Shown: positions 15,586-23,488, counted from the first letter of the stretch. The stretch is DNA of 64,000 nucleotides from Streptomyces tanashiensis (GCF_014648895.1 NZ_BMRZ01000001.1:620001-684000); one strand, 5' to 3'. A program made the numbers and translations. The notes: generated by a model not told the origin, from the letters alone.

Positions 15586-17211
15586 TCAGAAGGGCCAGAC
15601 CTCCTTCAGGGTGTCCTTCCAGTCGAGGTCGACCTCGTCCTTCCAGTTGTCCTTCGGGACGCAGACGGGCCCGCCGATCCAGCTCTCGACCCACGAACCG
15701 AGCTCGACGGTCCAGCAGTCGGGCTTGGGTTCCGGCTTGGGCTCCGGCTTGGGCTCGGGCTTGGGCTCCGGCCTCGGCTCGGGCTTCGGTTCCGGCTTGG
15801 GCTCCGGCTTCGGCTCCGGCTTCGGCTCGGGCTTCGGTTCCGGCTTCGGCTCGGGCTTGGGTTCCGGCTTCGGCTCGGGCTTCGGCTCGGGCTTCGGCTC
15901 GGGCTTCGGTTCCGGCTTCGGCTCGGGCTTGGGTTCCGGCTTCGGCTCGGGCTTGGGCTCAGGCTTGGGCTCAGGCTTGGGCTCAGGCTTGGGCTCAGGC
16001 TTGGGCTCAGGCTTGGGCTCAGGCTTGGGCTCAGGCTTGGGCTCAGGCTTGGGCTCAGGCTTGGGCACAGGGACCGTCGGGTCCGTCGGGTCTACGGGGT
16101 CCGTCGGATCGGTCGGATCGACCGGGTCCACCGGATCGGTCGGGTCGACCGGGTCCGTCGGATCCGTCGGGTCGACCGGGTCCGTCGGCTCCGTCGGGAG
16201 TTCCGGTTCCGTGCCGTACAGCATCTGCCGGAACACCAGCGACGACCGCGGATTGTCGTCGCACTGCCAGACGCCGTGCGGGCAGTAGTCGGTGATCGTG
16301 TGGTAGAGCGGCTTGTGCTGCTTCATCCACTCCAGCATGCGCCGCATGTATTCCGGATTGTCGCCGTTCCGGAAGAGCCCCCATTCGGGGTAGGAGATCT
16401 GCTTTCCGTGCTCGGCGGCGAAATCGACCTGCTTCTGGAGCCCGTACGGTTCGCTGACGTGCCGGTCGAAGTCGCTCCCCGGCGGCTGGTCGTACGAATC
16501 CATGCCGATGATGTCGACGACGTCGTCGCCCGGGTAGCACTCGGTCCACGGAATCGCGTCGCGCCCGCGGCTCGGATTGAAGTCGAAGCGGAACTTCTGG
16601 CCCGGTACGGCACGCATCGCGGTGACGATCCGGTTCCAGTACTTCTTCCACGCGGTGGGATCGGGAGCGCACCGGTGGGTGTAGGTGGTGCCGTTCATCT
16701 CCCAGCCGAGGACGATGACGGTGTCCCTGGCGCCGAGCTCGACGAGGCGTTCGGCGAGGGTCGTGAAGTGGTGGTCGTAGTAGCCGGCGGCGCCGAGCTG
16801 GAGCTGGCGGCGGACCTCGTGGTCGGGGACGCCGGCCTCGTTGCGCTCCAGCATGGGGACGTTGAGGACGAAGAGCCGGTCGGTCCGCTCGTTGCGCCAG
16901 TCGGCCCAGGCGTCGAGGAAGCCCGGGGGTCCCTCGATGTTCTTCCAGCGGTCGCCCGGCAGGTAGGTGTGGCCGACGCGGAGCTCGTGGCCGCCGAGCC
17001 ACTGCTGGAGCTGCCCGATGCGGGCGACCCCGAGCGCGCCCGATTCGAGGAAGGCTCCCATGGCGCCGGAGAGAGTCGGACCGGGGTCTTTCGTCGTTAC
17101 GGATTCGGTGGCGTGCGCGGGGGACGAGAGCACGACTGAGCCCGAGGTGAGGAGACCGGCGGTGACCACCCCCAGCCACACTCTCGCTGTTCTCCGGTGG
17201 GCAGCTGCCAT
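15586..17211 (-). CDS. Secreted GH26-like glycosidase with KPEP-repeat stalk
   Basis: A 541-residue exported protein. Residues 1-36 are a signal peptide. Residues about 45-335 form a GH26-like barrel (the mannanase family): GWEMNGT holds E171, the expected acid/base, and SYPEWGLF holds E276, the expected nucleophile. Then come TDP/VDP repeats (about 340-370), some 28 KPEP tetrapeptides, and a 40-residue C-terminal piece with two cysteines and several tryptophans but no sorting signal. It probably cuts a beta-linked glycan outside the cell. It lies on the opposite strand inside the polysaccharide cluster. The ATG at 17211 has GAAGGAG upstream; a longer start at 17304 would place the signal peptide internally. 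Confidence 0.82.
   Translation of the reverse strand: MAAAHRRTARVWLGVVTAGLLTSGSVVLSSPAHATESVTTKDPGPTLSGAMGAFLESGALGVARIGQLQQWLGGHELRVGHTYLPGDRWKNIEGPPGFLDAWADWRNERTDRLFVLNVPMLERNEAGVPDHEVRRQLQLGAAGYYDHHFTTLAERLVELGARDTVIVLGWEMNGTTYTHRCAPDPTAWKKYWNRIVTAMRAVPGQKFRFDFNPSRGRDAIPWTECYPGDDVVDIIGMDSYDQPPGSDFDRHVSEPYGLQKQVDFAAEHGKQISYPEWGLFRNGDNPEYMRRMLEWMKQHKPLYHTITDYCPHGVWQCDDNPRSSLVFRQMLYGTEPELPTEPTDPVDPTDPTDPVDPTDPVDPVDPTDPTDPVDPTDPTVPVPKPEPKPEPKPEPKPEPKPEPKPEPKPEPKPEPKPEPKPEPKPEPKPEPKPEPKPEPKPEPKPEPKPEPKPEPKPEPKPEPKPEPKPEPKPEPKPEPRPEPKPEPKPEPKPEPKPDCWTVELGSWVESWIGGPVCVPKDNWKDEVDLDWKDTLKEVWPF
15721..16064 (-). repeat. 12-bp repeats encoding KPEP
   Basis: About 28 tandem 12-bp units encode Lys-Pro-Glu-Pro. 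The units nearest the catalytic domain (about 15955-16064) include nine consecutive copies of the same sequence, GGGCTCAGGCTT as read on the plus strand. The rest vary at synonymous positions, a sign of recent expansion at one end of the array. Confidence 0.93.
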
Positions 17212-17368
17212 GGCCGCTCCTTCGCTCCGTAGGCCATTTGATGGTCCGTCAATCCGATACTCCGAAAGTATTCCTAATGAGCCGACCGTGAACTCTGCTT
17301 CCATCTGATCAGTAGTCCATTAGAGGATTTCATCGCCCACTTGGGGCACCCGAGATGAAGGGCATGCC

Positions 17369-18679
17369 GTGCTGAGCCATCAGCATTTCGACATCAGCGT
17401 CCCCACCGTCCTGGTGCGGCTCGACCGGAACCCCTTCCATCACGGCACACTCGGCGCCGCGCGCTCGCTGGGACGGGCGGGAATTCCGGTCCACGCGGTC
17501 ATCGAATCGAGCACCAGTCCGGTCACCCGCTCCCGCTTCCTCCGCTCGGCCCGGGAGCGCCCCGGGACGAATTCCTCCGCCGAGCTCTCCGCCCTGCTGA
17601 ACCGCGTCGCGGACCAGATCACCGACGATCCGTCACATCCCGTGCTGGCCGTGCCGCTGGACGACGTGAGCGCCCTCGCCCTGGCCCGGCGCCGTGCCGG
17701 ACTCGTCCCGCGCTTCCTGCTGCCCGAGCAGACCGAGGAACAGCTGCTGCGGGTCGCGGACAAGGCGGAACTCGCCGAGACCTGCGCCGGTCTGGGCCTG
17801 CCCCATCCCCGTACCGAACTCCCCGAGGGCGCCGACGAGGCCGCCGCCATGGCCTGGTCGCTCGGCCTTCCGGTGGTCGCCAAATGGAGTCGCCCCTGGC
17901 TGCTCCCGGCCGGCGGCGGGCTGCGCAGCACCTCGATCGTGCGGTCCCTGGCCGAGGTGCGGGAGCTCTACGCCCGCACCCCGGAGGCCGGCAGCCGGCT
18001 GCTGCTCCAGGAACTGCTCCCGGCGGGCCGGGACCTCGACTGGTTCTTCCACGGGTACGTGGACTCCGCGGGCCGCTGCTCGACCGGGGCGACCGGCCGC
18101 AAGGAACGCTCCTGGCCGGACGGGGCGGGGCTGACCGCCTCGGGCCGCTGGACGGTGAACCCCACCGTCGACCGGACGGCCCGCGAGCTGCTCGACGCGC
18201 TGGGCTACCGGGGCGTGTGCGACCTGGACTTCCGGCTGAACAGGGCGACCGGCGCGTACCACCTGCTCGACTTCAACCCCCGGCCCGGCGCCCAGTTCCG
18301 ACTCTTCACCGACCCGGACGGCCTGGACGTGGTCCGGGCGCTGCACCTGGACCTCACCGGCCGTCCCGTGCCGCCGCACTCCCCCGCGTACGGCCGCCGG
18401 TTCCTGGTCGAGAACTACGCGACGCTCTCGCTGCTCGCCTCCCCGCGCCGCCGGTACGCGCCGGAGCCCGGCGGTACGCGGGAGCGGACCGAGTGCGCCT
18501 GGTTCGCGGCCGACGATCCGGCGCCCGCGCTCGCCATGGGGGGCGCGTGGCTCACGCACCTGCTGCGCAAGGCCCTGAAGACGCTGCGCCGGGCGGTCGC
18601 GTCCCGCCTGGCGGGCCCGGCCGCCACCCCCGCGGCGCCCCCGGCCCGCACCTCGACCGACCAGCTCACCCCACGATGA
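17369..18679 (+). CDS. ATP-grasp domain protein
   Basis: A 436-residue ATP-grasp enzyme of the carbamoyl-phosphate-synthase-like type. Visible parts are RADKAELAETCAGLGLPHPRT (start of the ATP-grasp region), LPVVAKWSRPW with the ATP-binding lysine, LLLQELLPAGRDLDWFF, and the metal-binding CDLDFRLN and LLDFNPRPGAQF. Such enzymes activate a carboxylate with ATP and join it to an amine or thiol. The C-terminal 80 residues are basic and Ala/Pro-rich. It starts with GTG (AAGG nearby) and overlaps or abuts the flavoprotein gene, so the pair works together. The substrate is unknown. Confidence 0.8.
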   Translation: MLSHQHFDISVPTVLVRLDRNPFHHGTLGAARSLGRAGIPVHAVIESSTSPVTRSRFLRSARERPGTNSSAELSALLNRVADQITDDPSHPVLAVPLDDVSALALARRRAGLVPRFLLPEQTEEQLLRVADKAELAETCAGLGLPHPRTELPEGADEAAAMAWSLGLPVVAKWSRPWLLPAGGGLRSTSIVRSLAEVRELYARTPEAGSRLLLQELLPAGRDLDWFFHGYVDSAGRCSTGATGRKERSWPDGAGLTASGRWTVNPTVDRTARELLDALGYRGVCDLDFRLNRATGAYHLLDFNPRPGAQFRLFTDPDGLDVVRALHLDLTGRPVPPHSPAYGRRFLVENYATLSLLASPRRRYAPEPGGTRERTECAWFAADDPAPALAMGGAWLTHLLRKALKTLRRAVASRLAGPAATPAAPPARTSTDQLTPR

Positions 18680-18693
18680 ACGCGGAAGGCACG

Positions 18694-19962
18694 ATGTCGA
18701 AGTCGATGTACGACCTGGTGGTCGTCGGGGCCGGACCCTACGGCCTGTCCGTGGCCGCCCACGCGGCGGCCCACGGGCTGAACCTCAGGACCTTCGGTCG
18801 CTCGATGGAGTCCTGGCACGCCATGCCCTCGGGCATGTTCCTCAAGTCGGAGCCCTGGGCCTCCCACCTCTCCGACCCGGAGGGGGCGTACGGGCTCGAC
18901 GCCTACGCGGCGACCAGGGGCGTCCGCGCCGAGCACGGCGTGCCGCTCCCGGTGGACCTCTTCGCCGCGTACGGCGACTGGTTCGCCCGGCAGGCGGTGC
19001 CCGCGCTCGACGGGCGGCTCATCGGCTCCGTGGCGCCCGCCGCCGGGGGCTTCGAGCTGCGCACCGAGGACGGCGAGGCGCTGCGCGCCCGGACGGTGGC
19101 GCTGGCCGTCGGCGTCCTGCCCTTCCTGGAGATCCCCGGGCCCCTGCGGGAACTGCCCCGGCGGTACGTCACCCACTCCAGCCACCACGGCGAGCTCGAC
19201 GGATTCGCCGGCCGGGACGTCACGGTCGTCGGGGCCGGACAGGCGGCCCTGGAGACCGCAGCGCTCCTCAGCGAGCGGGGCGCCGCCGCCGTACGGATCG
19301 TCGCCCGCGCCGACCGGCTGAACTGGAACACCCTGCCGCCGGCCCTCGACCGCGGCCTGTGGCCCTCGCTGCGCGCCCCGCACACGGGTCTCGGCTGCGG
19401 CTGGCAGAACAAGCTGTACGCGGACACCCCCGGGATCTTCCGGCGCCTTCCGGCCGCCACCCGTGAGCGGATCTTCGACGCGGCACTCGGCCCGGCGGGC
19501 GCCTGGTGGCTCCGCGAGCGGTTCGCGGCGGTCGGCGACGTCCGCCTGGGCCATTGGATCACCTCGGCGGCCGTGACCGGGGACGAGCGGCTGCGGCTCG
19601 ACGTTGCGGGGCCCGACGGGACGTCCGTCGTGGAGACCGACCACGTGATCGCGGCCACCGGCTTCACTCCGACCCTGGACCGGGCCGGGGTCCTCTCCCC
19701 CGCGCTGCGCGGGGCGCTGCGCAGGGTCGGCGCGGGCGGCGCTCCGGAGGTCGGCGGCCTCTTCGAGTCCTCCTGGCCGGGTCTCTTCCTCGCCGGTCTG
19801 CTCACGGCCCCTTCGTACGGGCCGTCGATGCGGTTCGTCTTCGGCGCCGAGTACACGGCGGGGCGGCTGGTGAAGGGCGTCCGGCAGCGGCTGCGGGCGG
19901 GCGCCGGGAGCGGGTTGCCGGGCCGGCCGCGGACGGGCGGGAAGGCGCCGGTCGCGGCATGA
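18694..19962 (+). CDS. FAD/NAD(P)-dependent monooxygenase-like flavoprotein
   Basis: A 422-residue two-dinucleotide-binding flavoprotein. VVVGAGPYGLS is the FAD Rossmann motif, VVGAGQAALETAALL the NAD(P) motif and VIAATGF the linker typical of class B flavin monooxygenases. Its build resembles N-hydroxylating or Baeyer-Villiger-type enzymes. The start chosen has GGAAGG four bases upstream. An ATG at 18676 that overlaps the ATP-grasp stop by four bases is an equally possible start six residues earlier. Coupling to the ATP-grasp gene suggests the two modify one substrate, perhaps an amino-acid-like decoration of the polysaccharide, but this is inference. Confidence 0.8.
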   Translation: MSKSMYDLVVVGAGPYGLSVAAHAAAHGLNLRTFGRSMESWHAMPSGMFLKSEPWASHLSDPEGAYGLDAYAATRGVRAEHGVPLPVDLFAAYGDWFARQAVPALDGRLIGSVAPAAGGFELRTEDGEALRARTVALAVGVLPFLEIPGPLRELPRRYVTHSSHHGELDGFAGRDVTVVGAGQAALETAALLSERGAAAVRIVARADRLNWNTLPPALDRGLWPSLRAPHTGLGCGWQNKLYADTPGIFRRLPAATRERIFDAALGPAGAWWLRERFAAVGDVRLGHWITSAAVTGDERLRLDVAGPDGTSVVETDHVIAATGFTPTLDRAGVLSPALRGALRRVGAGGAPEVGGLFESSWPGLFLAGLLTAPSYGPSMRFVFGAEYTAGRLVKGVRQRLRAGAGSGLPGRPRTGGKAPVAA

Positions 19963-20010
19963 CGGAGGGCCGGTCCCGGGGAGCGGATGCTCTCCGGGAC
20001 CGGCCCTCCG
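19963..20010. terminator. Strong bidirectional terminator
   Basis: A hairpin with arms at about 19963-19983 and 19990-20010 lies between the convergent flavoprotein and chaplin genes, starting at the base after the flavoprotein stop codon. Confidence 0.75.
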
Positions 20011-20029
20011 CGCCTGCGGGCGCCGGGAC

Positions 20030-20263
20030 TCAGGCGTTGATGCAGGTGTTGAAGGCGGCCGGGTTCAGGGCGCCGATGACGTTCACGCTGTTGCCGCAGA
20101 CGTTGATCGGGACGTGGATCGGGATCTGCACGACGTTCCCGGAGAGGACGCCCGGCGAACCGACGGCGAGACCGTGCGCGTCCGCGTCCGCGAAGGCGGG
20201 CGACGCCACACCCAGGGCCATGACGATTCCGGCGACGACGGCCGCAGCCTTCTTACAGTTCAT
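20030..20263 (-). CDS. Short chaplin
   Basis: A 77-residue chaplin: signal peptide (MNCKKAAAVVAGIVMALG, ending ASPAFADA), lead-in AVGSPGVLSGN and one chaplin domain with VVQIPIHVPINVCGN and two cysteines 17 residues apart. The C-terminal core reads LNPAAFNTC where most chaplins have LNPAFGNTC, so the conserved Gly-Asn before the second cysteine is altered without changing the spacing. There is an extra cysteine at position 3, inside the signal peptide. The start ATG has AGGAAAGGAT upstream. It lies between the polysaccharide genes and the rodlins. Confidence 0.95.
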   Translation of the reverse strand: MNCKKAAAVVAGIVMALGVASPAFADADAHGLAVGSPGVLSGNVVQIPIHVPINVCGNSVNVIGALNPAAFNTCINA

Positions 20264-20384
20264 TTCGTCTGGATCCTTTCCTCGGCGGAATACGTTTCCG
20301 CTGCACACAACACAACGAACATCCCGCGCAAAGGAAACCGGAATAACAGCGGCACCTTCGCTTTCACTCCATTGCCCGCACGGA

Positions 20385-20424
20385 ACAGGGCCGGAGGGAA
20401 CGTGAGCGCTCCCTCCAGCCCTGT
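20385..20424 (-). terminator. Terminator of the first rodlin gene
   Basis: A hairpin with 15-base arms (20385-20399 and 20410-20424, one mismatch) and a 10-base loop lies 15 bases past the minus-strand rodlin stop codon. Confidence 0.65.
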
Positions 20425-20439
20425 CGTGCGCGAAACGGA

Positions 20440-20853
20440 TCAGCCGTTGTAGGCGCCGTTCCCGGAGAGGACCGGGATGTCCTCGATGAGGTGCGACAGC
20501 GGCTCGTCGCCCTTGGCCTGGGTGGAGTTCTCGGCGCACTGCTGGTTCTGCGGGGACGACAGGACGTTGACGTCCTGGACGGCGACCGGAACCAGGAGAC
20601 CGAAGAGGGGGCCGACGTTGCCCTTCACCGGGGCACCGAGGCAGAGCTTGTTCAGGGAGCCCTGGACGGCGGAGAACTGCGGGCTCATGTCGCCGTGGGT
20701 CTTGGAGTTGCCGAACGACTGGTGCGCGCCGTTGCCCGAGAGCGAGGTCGTGCCGCCGTCGTCGGCGATGGCGAGCGCCGGGGAGACCGCCGCAGCAGAA
20801 ACGCCCACGACGGAGGCCGTGACAGCCGCAGCCGCCATAATCTTCTTGATCAC
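20440..20853 (-). CDS. rdlA: Rodlin
   Basis: A 137-residue rodlin: signal peptide (about 1-29, ending SPALAIA) and a mature part with the family motifs DDGGTTSLSGNGAHQ, MSPQF, VQGSLNK, VLSSPQNQQC and DIPVLSGNGA. It has two cysteines (C71, C106). Rodlins form the paired rodlet ultrastructure on aerial hyphae and spores together with chaplins. The start is a GTG at 20853 (AGGAACGG upstream), as in the divergent copy. This copy is the most diverged of the three in the window. It is divergent from the next rodlin, as I remember for rdlA/rdlB in S. coelicolor, but which is A and which is B is my assignment. Confidence 0.93.
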   Translation of the reverse strand: MIKKIMAAAAVTASVVGVSAAAVSPALAIADDGGTTSLSGNGAHQSFGNSKTHGDMSPQFSAVQGSLNKLCLGAPVKGNVGPLFGLLVPVAVQDVNVLSSPQNQQCAENSTQAKGDEPLSHLIEDIPVLSGNGAYNG

Positions 20854-21072
20854 GGTGATTCCGTTCCTGTTCCCACCAATCGACCTGATTGATGCGACGG
20901 GATCAACTGCGGCCGCGGGCTTTGGTTCCGGCGCTTCACTCGTTCGACTGGGTACGCGTTTCGCGCTGCCGCGTGCGCTCCGCCAAGGGGGTGACACGGC
21001 GGAACCCCTGCGTCCGAAGGCCTGTTGATCAGGTCGCTCCCTGCACGGAGCAGGTTCTAGAAGGGAACTCCC
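20854..21072. promoter_or_regulatory. Shared promoter region of divergent rodlins with common motif
   Basis: The 219 bases between the divergent rodlins hold ATCAGGTCG on each outgoing strand: at 20881-20889 (minus, 27 bases before the start) and at 21028-21036 (plus, 36 bases before the start). The third rodlin has the related GATCAGCACGG at 22971 (44 bases before its start). It may be a promoter element or binding site. Confidence 0.4.
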
Positions 21073-21483
21073 GTGATCAAGAAGGTTATGGCCACCGCGG
21101 CCACGGCCGCGGCCATCGTCGGCGCCTCCGCCGCCGTGGCCTCCCCGGCGCTCGCCATCGCCAACGACGGCGGCACCACGTCGCTCTCGGGCAACGGTGC
21201 GCACCAGGAGTTCGGCAACTCCGCCACCTACGGCAACATGAGCCCGCAGTTCGCGCTCGTCCAGGGCTCCCTGAACAAGCCGTGCATCGGTCTGCCGGCC
21301 AAGGTCAACGCCGGTTCGCTGATCGGTGCCATCCCGATCGCCGTCCAGGACATCAACGTCCTGTCGTCCCCGCAGAACCAGCAGTGCACCGAGAACTCCA
21401 CCCAGGCCAAGGGTGACGAGGCTCTGTCGCACATCCTGGACGACATCCCGGTCCTGTCGGGCAACGGCGTCGGCAACCACTGA
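21073..21483 (+). CDS. rdlB: Rodlin
   Basis: A 136-residue rodlin with a signal peptide ending SPALAIA and the core motifs NDGGTTSLSGNGAHQEFGNS, MSPQFALVQGSLNKPC, VLSSPQNQQC and DIPVLSGNG. The cysteines are C71 and C105. The start is GTG with AGAAGGGAA upstream. It is much closer to the third rodlin (shared GLPAKVNAGSLIG) than to the divergent one, which points to a duplication within the island. A strong terminator follows. Confidence 0.95.
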   Translation: MIKKVMATAATAAAIVGASAAVASPALAIANDGGTTSLSGNGAHQEFGNSATYGNMSPQFALVQGSLNKPCIGLPAKVNAGSLIGAIPIAVQDINVLSSPQNQQCTENSTQAKGDEALSHILDDIPVLSGNGVGNH

Positions 21484-21517
21484 CGTTCCGCCTGAGCACG
21501 ACGACGTTCACACGTCA

Positions 21518-21541
21518 GGGGCCGCCCTCCGGGGCGGCCCC
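21518..21541 (+). terminator. Terminator of second rodlin gene
   Basis: A GGGGCCGCCC / GGGCGGCCCC hairpin with a four-base loop, followed by TTT, lies 34 bases past the rodlin stop codon. Confidence 0.75.
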
Positions 21542-21560
21542 TTTCGTCCGTCCGCAGGTG

Positions 21561-21767
21561 CTACCAGTTCGGCCAGACCGGCGTCGCCATCAGGCGCTCC
21601 CACTCCCGGTCGGGCATCCCCGGCACCGCCCGCCCCGCCTGCACCCACTGGGTGACCAGTGCGGAATAGACGGGGAACGGAGTGCTGTCGGCCGGGGGCG
21701 GGTCGCTCACATATCGGCTCTTCGGAATGAAGGCCATCCGTTCCCATTTTCCGGGATCCGGCGCCAT
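21561..21767 (-). CDS. Small protein of unknown function
   Basis: A 68-residue soluble-looking protein rich in Pro, Trp and charged residues, with no signal peptide, membrane segment or cysteine. It begins MAPDPGKWERMAF and ends MATPVWPNW. A very good AAGGAG site five bases before the ATG and normal codon use argue that it is a real gene. It is divergent from the LytR-CpsA-Psr gene. I do not recognise a family. Confidence 0.6.
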   Translation of the reverse strand: MAPDPGKWERMAFIPKSRYVSDPPPADSTPFPVYSALVTQWVQAGRAVPGMPDREWERLMATPVWPNW

Positions 21768-21885
21768 TTTCGCTCCTTCCGCTGCGATTCCCGCATCATT
21801 ACACAGGCGCCGCAGGAGAGTGATTCGTCCCGTTCAAGTCGCGTCGCGTACCTGTGTGCGAGCGGGTCGAAAATACGGTGCGGAG

Positions 21886-22926
21886 ATGAAATTCCCGCTC
21901 CCTCGGCCGGCCCGGCGTCCGCTGCTCGCCGCGGCGGCTCTCGCCTCTCTCGCCGCACTGTCCCCCGGGGCGCTCGCCGTCGCCCCCACCGGTCTCCCCG
22001 CCCCCGAGAAGGGGCTGAATCTGCTGGTCGTCGGCATCGACAGCCGCAAGGGCATCACCGAGGAGGAGAAGGAACGTTTCCACCTCGGTGGGAAGGGGTG
22101 CGACTGCACGGACGTGATGATGCTCGTGCACGTCTCGGCGGCGAACGACCGGGTCGAGGTCGTGGGCCTGCCCCGCGACTCCCTCGCCTCCCTCCGGGCG
22201 GGGCACGTGGACCGGCGCACCGGGAAGACGCACGCCGCCCACCAGGCGAAGATCAACGGCGCCTGGACGGAGGGCGGCTCCGCGTTCACGGTGGAGACCG
22301 TCGAGTCGATGACCGGGCTGCCCGTCCACCGCTATCTGGAGATCGACTTCCGGCGCTTCATGGACACCGTGGACCGCGTCGACGGCGGCGTACCGATCTG
22401 TACGGAGCAGCCGCTCAAGGACCCGTCCACCGGCATCGACCTCCAGCCGGGGACCAAGCGGGTGGCCGGCGGCGAGGCGCTCCAGTACGTGCGGTCCCGG
22501 AAGGCCGACGGACAGATGGACTTCGGCCGCATCCGCAAGCAGCAGAAGTTCGTCGTGAACACCCTGCGCCGGCTCCACGACGGGATCCTCGACGACCCGG
22601 CGCGGCTGAAGGCCCTCGCGGACACCCTTCGCGGGACGGCGGCGGCCGAGCGGGGGATCTCGACGGCGGAGCTGCTGACCCTCGCCGCGCACCTGCGGGA
22701 CCTGCCCCCGGAGCGCACGGAGTTCACGACCGTGCCCGTACGGGGCTTCAACCCGGACATCGAGGGTGTCGGGTCCACGCTCGCCTGGGACGAGGAAGGG
22801 GCCGCGGAGGTCTTCGGGCGCCTGGCCGAGGACCTGCCGCTGCCCGCCGCGGGGGCCGTCGCGCCGAGCGAGATCCCGGCGGCCGTGTACCGGCCCGCCC
22901 GGGGTTCTTCGCTCATCTGCCCGTAG
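21886..22926 (+). CDS. LytR-CpsA-Psr family phosphotransferase
   Basis: A 346-residue LCP enzyme. Such enzymes attach wall teichoic acids, capsule or other glycans from undecaprenyl carriers to peptidoglycan. A short N-terminal hydrophobic segment (about 12-32) is followed by LLVVGIDSRKG, GLPRDSLASL with the conserved Arg-Asp, AKINGAWTEGG and VDRVDGG, all at the usual LCP positions. A second arginine-rich part (LQYVRSRKADGQMDFGRIRKQQ) is also typical. The start at 21886 has GGAG close upstream. Lying between two rodlins and beside a polysaccharide cluster, it is the likely enzyme that anchors the polymer to the wall. Confidence 0.88.
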   Translation: MKFPLPRPARRPLLAAAALASLAALSPGALAVAPTGLPAPEKGLNLLVVGIDSRKGITEEEKERFHLGGKGCDCTDVMMLVHVSAANDRVEVVGLPRDSLASLRAGHVDRRTGKTHAAHQAKINGAWTEGGSAFTVETVESMTGLPVHRYLEIDFRRFMDTVDRVDGGVPICTEQPLKDPSTGIDLQPGTKRVAGGEALQYVRSRKADGQMDFGRIRKQQKFVVNTLRRLHDGILDDPARLKALADTLRGTAAAERGISTAELLTLAAHLRDLPPERTEFTTVPVRGFNPDIEGVGSTLAWDEEGAAEVFGRLAEDLPLPAAGAVAPSEIPAAVYRPARGSSLICP

Positions 22927-23020
22927 GCCGTCCGGTGGACTTCCCGGAACCTCCGGACCGCTGACCAGTTGATCAGCACGGCTCGGCACTCAGCGGGCCA
23001 GGACCCGAAAGGCCTGAACA

Positions 23021-23428
23021 ATGAAGAAGCTCTTGGCGACGGCTGCTGTGGCCGCGTCCGTCCTCGGCGCGACGGCGGCGGGTGCCGGTCAGGCGCTGGC
23101 CATCGCCGACGACGGCGGCACCACCTCGCTGTCCGGCAACGGCGCGCACCAGGAGTTCGGCAACTCCTCGACCCACGGCGACATGAGCCCGCAGTTCGCG
23201 CTCGTCCAGGGCTCCCTGAACAAGCCGTGCGTCGGCCTGCCGGCCAAGGTCAACGCCGGTTCGCTGATCGGTCTGATCCCGATCTCGGTCCAGGACGTCA
23301 ACGTCCTGTCCTCCCCGCAGAACCAGCAGTGCACCGAGAACTCCACCCAGGCCAAGGGTGACGAGCCGCTGTCGCACATCCTCAGCGACATCCCGGTGCT
23401 CTCCGGCAACGGCGCCGGCAACAGCTGA
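23021..23428 (+). CDS. Rodlin, third copy
   Basis: A 135-residue rodlin with signal peptide (MKKLLATAAVAASVLGATA, ending QALAIA), DDGGTTSLSGNGAHQEFGNS, MSPQFALVQGSLNKPC, VLSSPQNQQC and DIPVLSGNG. The cysteines are C70 and C104. The start here is ATG (GAAAGG upstream) rather than GTG. It differs from the second rodlin at scattered positions and shares GLPAKVNAGSLIG with it. Two rodlins are the number I remember from S. coelicolor, so this third copy, separated by the LCP gene, is an extra. Confidence 0.94.
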   Translation: MKKLLATAAVAASVLGATAAGAGQALAIADDGGTTSLSGNGAHQEFGNSSTHGDMSPQFALVQGSLNKPCVGLPAKVNAGSLIGLIPISVQDVNVLSSPQNQQCTENSTQAKGDEPLSHILSDIPVLSGNGAGNS

Positions 23429-23450
23429 GCCGCGACGCCCGGCCACGGCG

Positions 23451-23488
23451 CGGCCCCGCCGCCCCTCCTCGGAGGGGTCGCGGGGCCG
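23451..23488. terminator. Bidirectional terminator after third rodlin
   Basis: A long GC-rich hairpin (arms about 23451-23468 and 23472-23488) lies between the third rodlin and the convergent DUF255 gene. Confidence 0.65.

Noticed and set aside
15721..16064. CRISPR or satellite array
   Set aside because: It is an in-frame KPEP coding repeat in a secreted enzyme.
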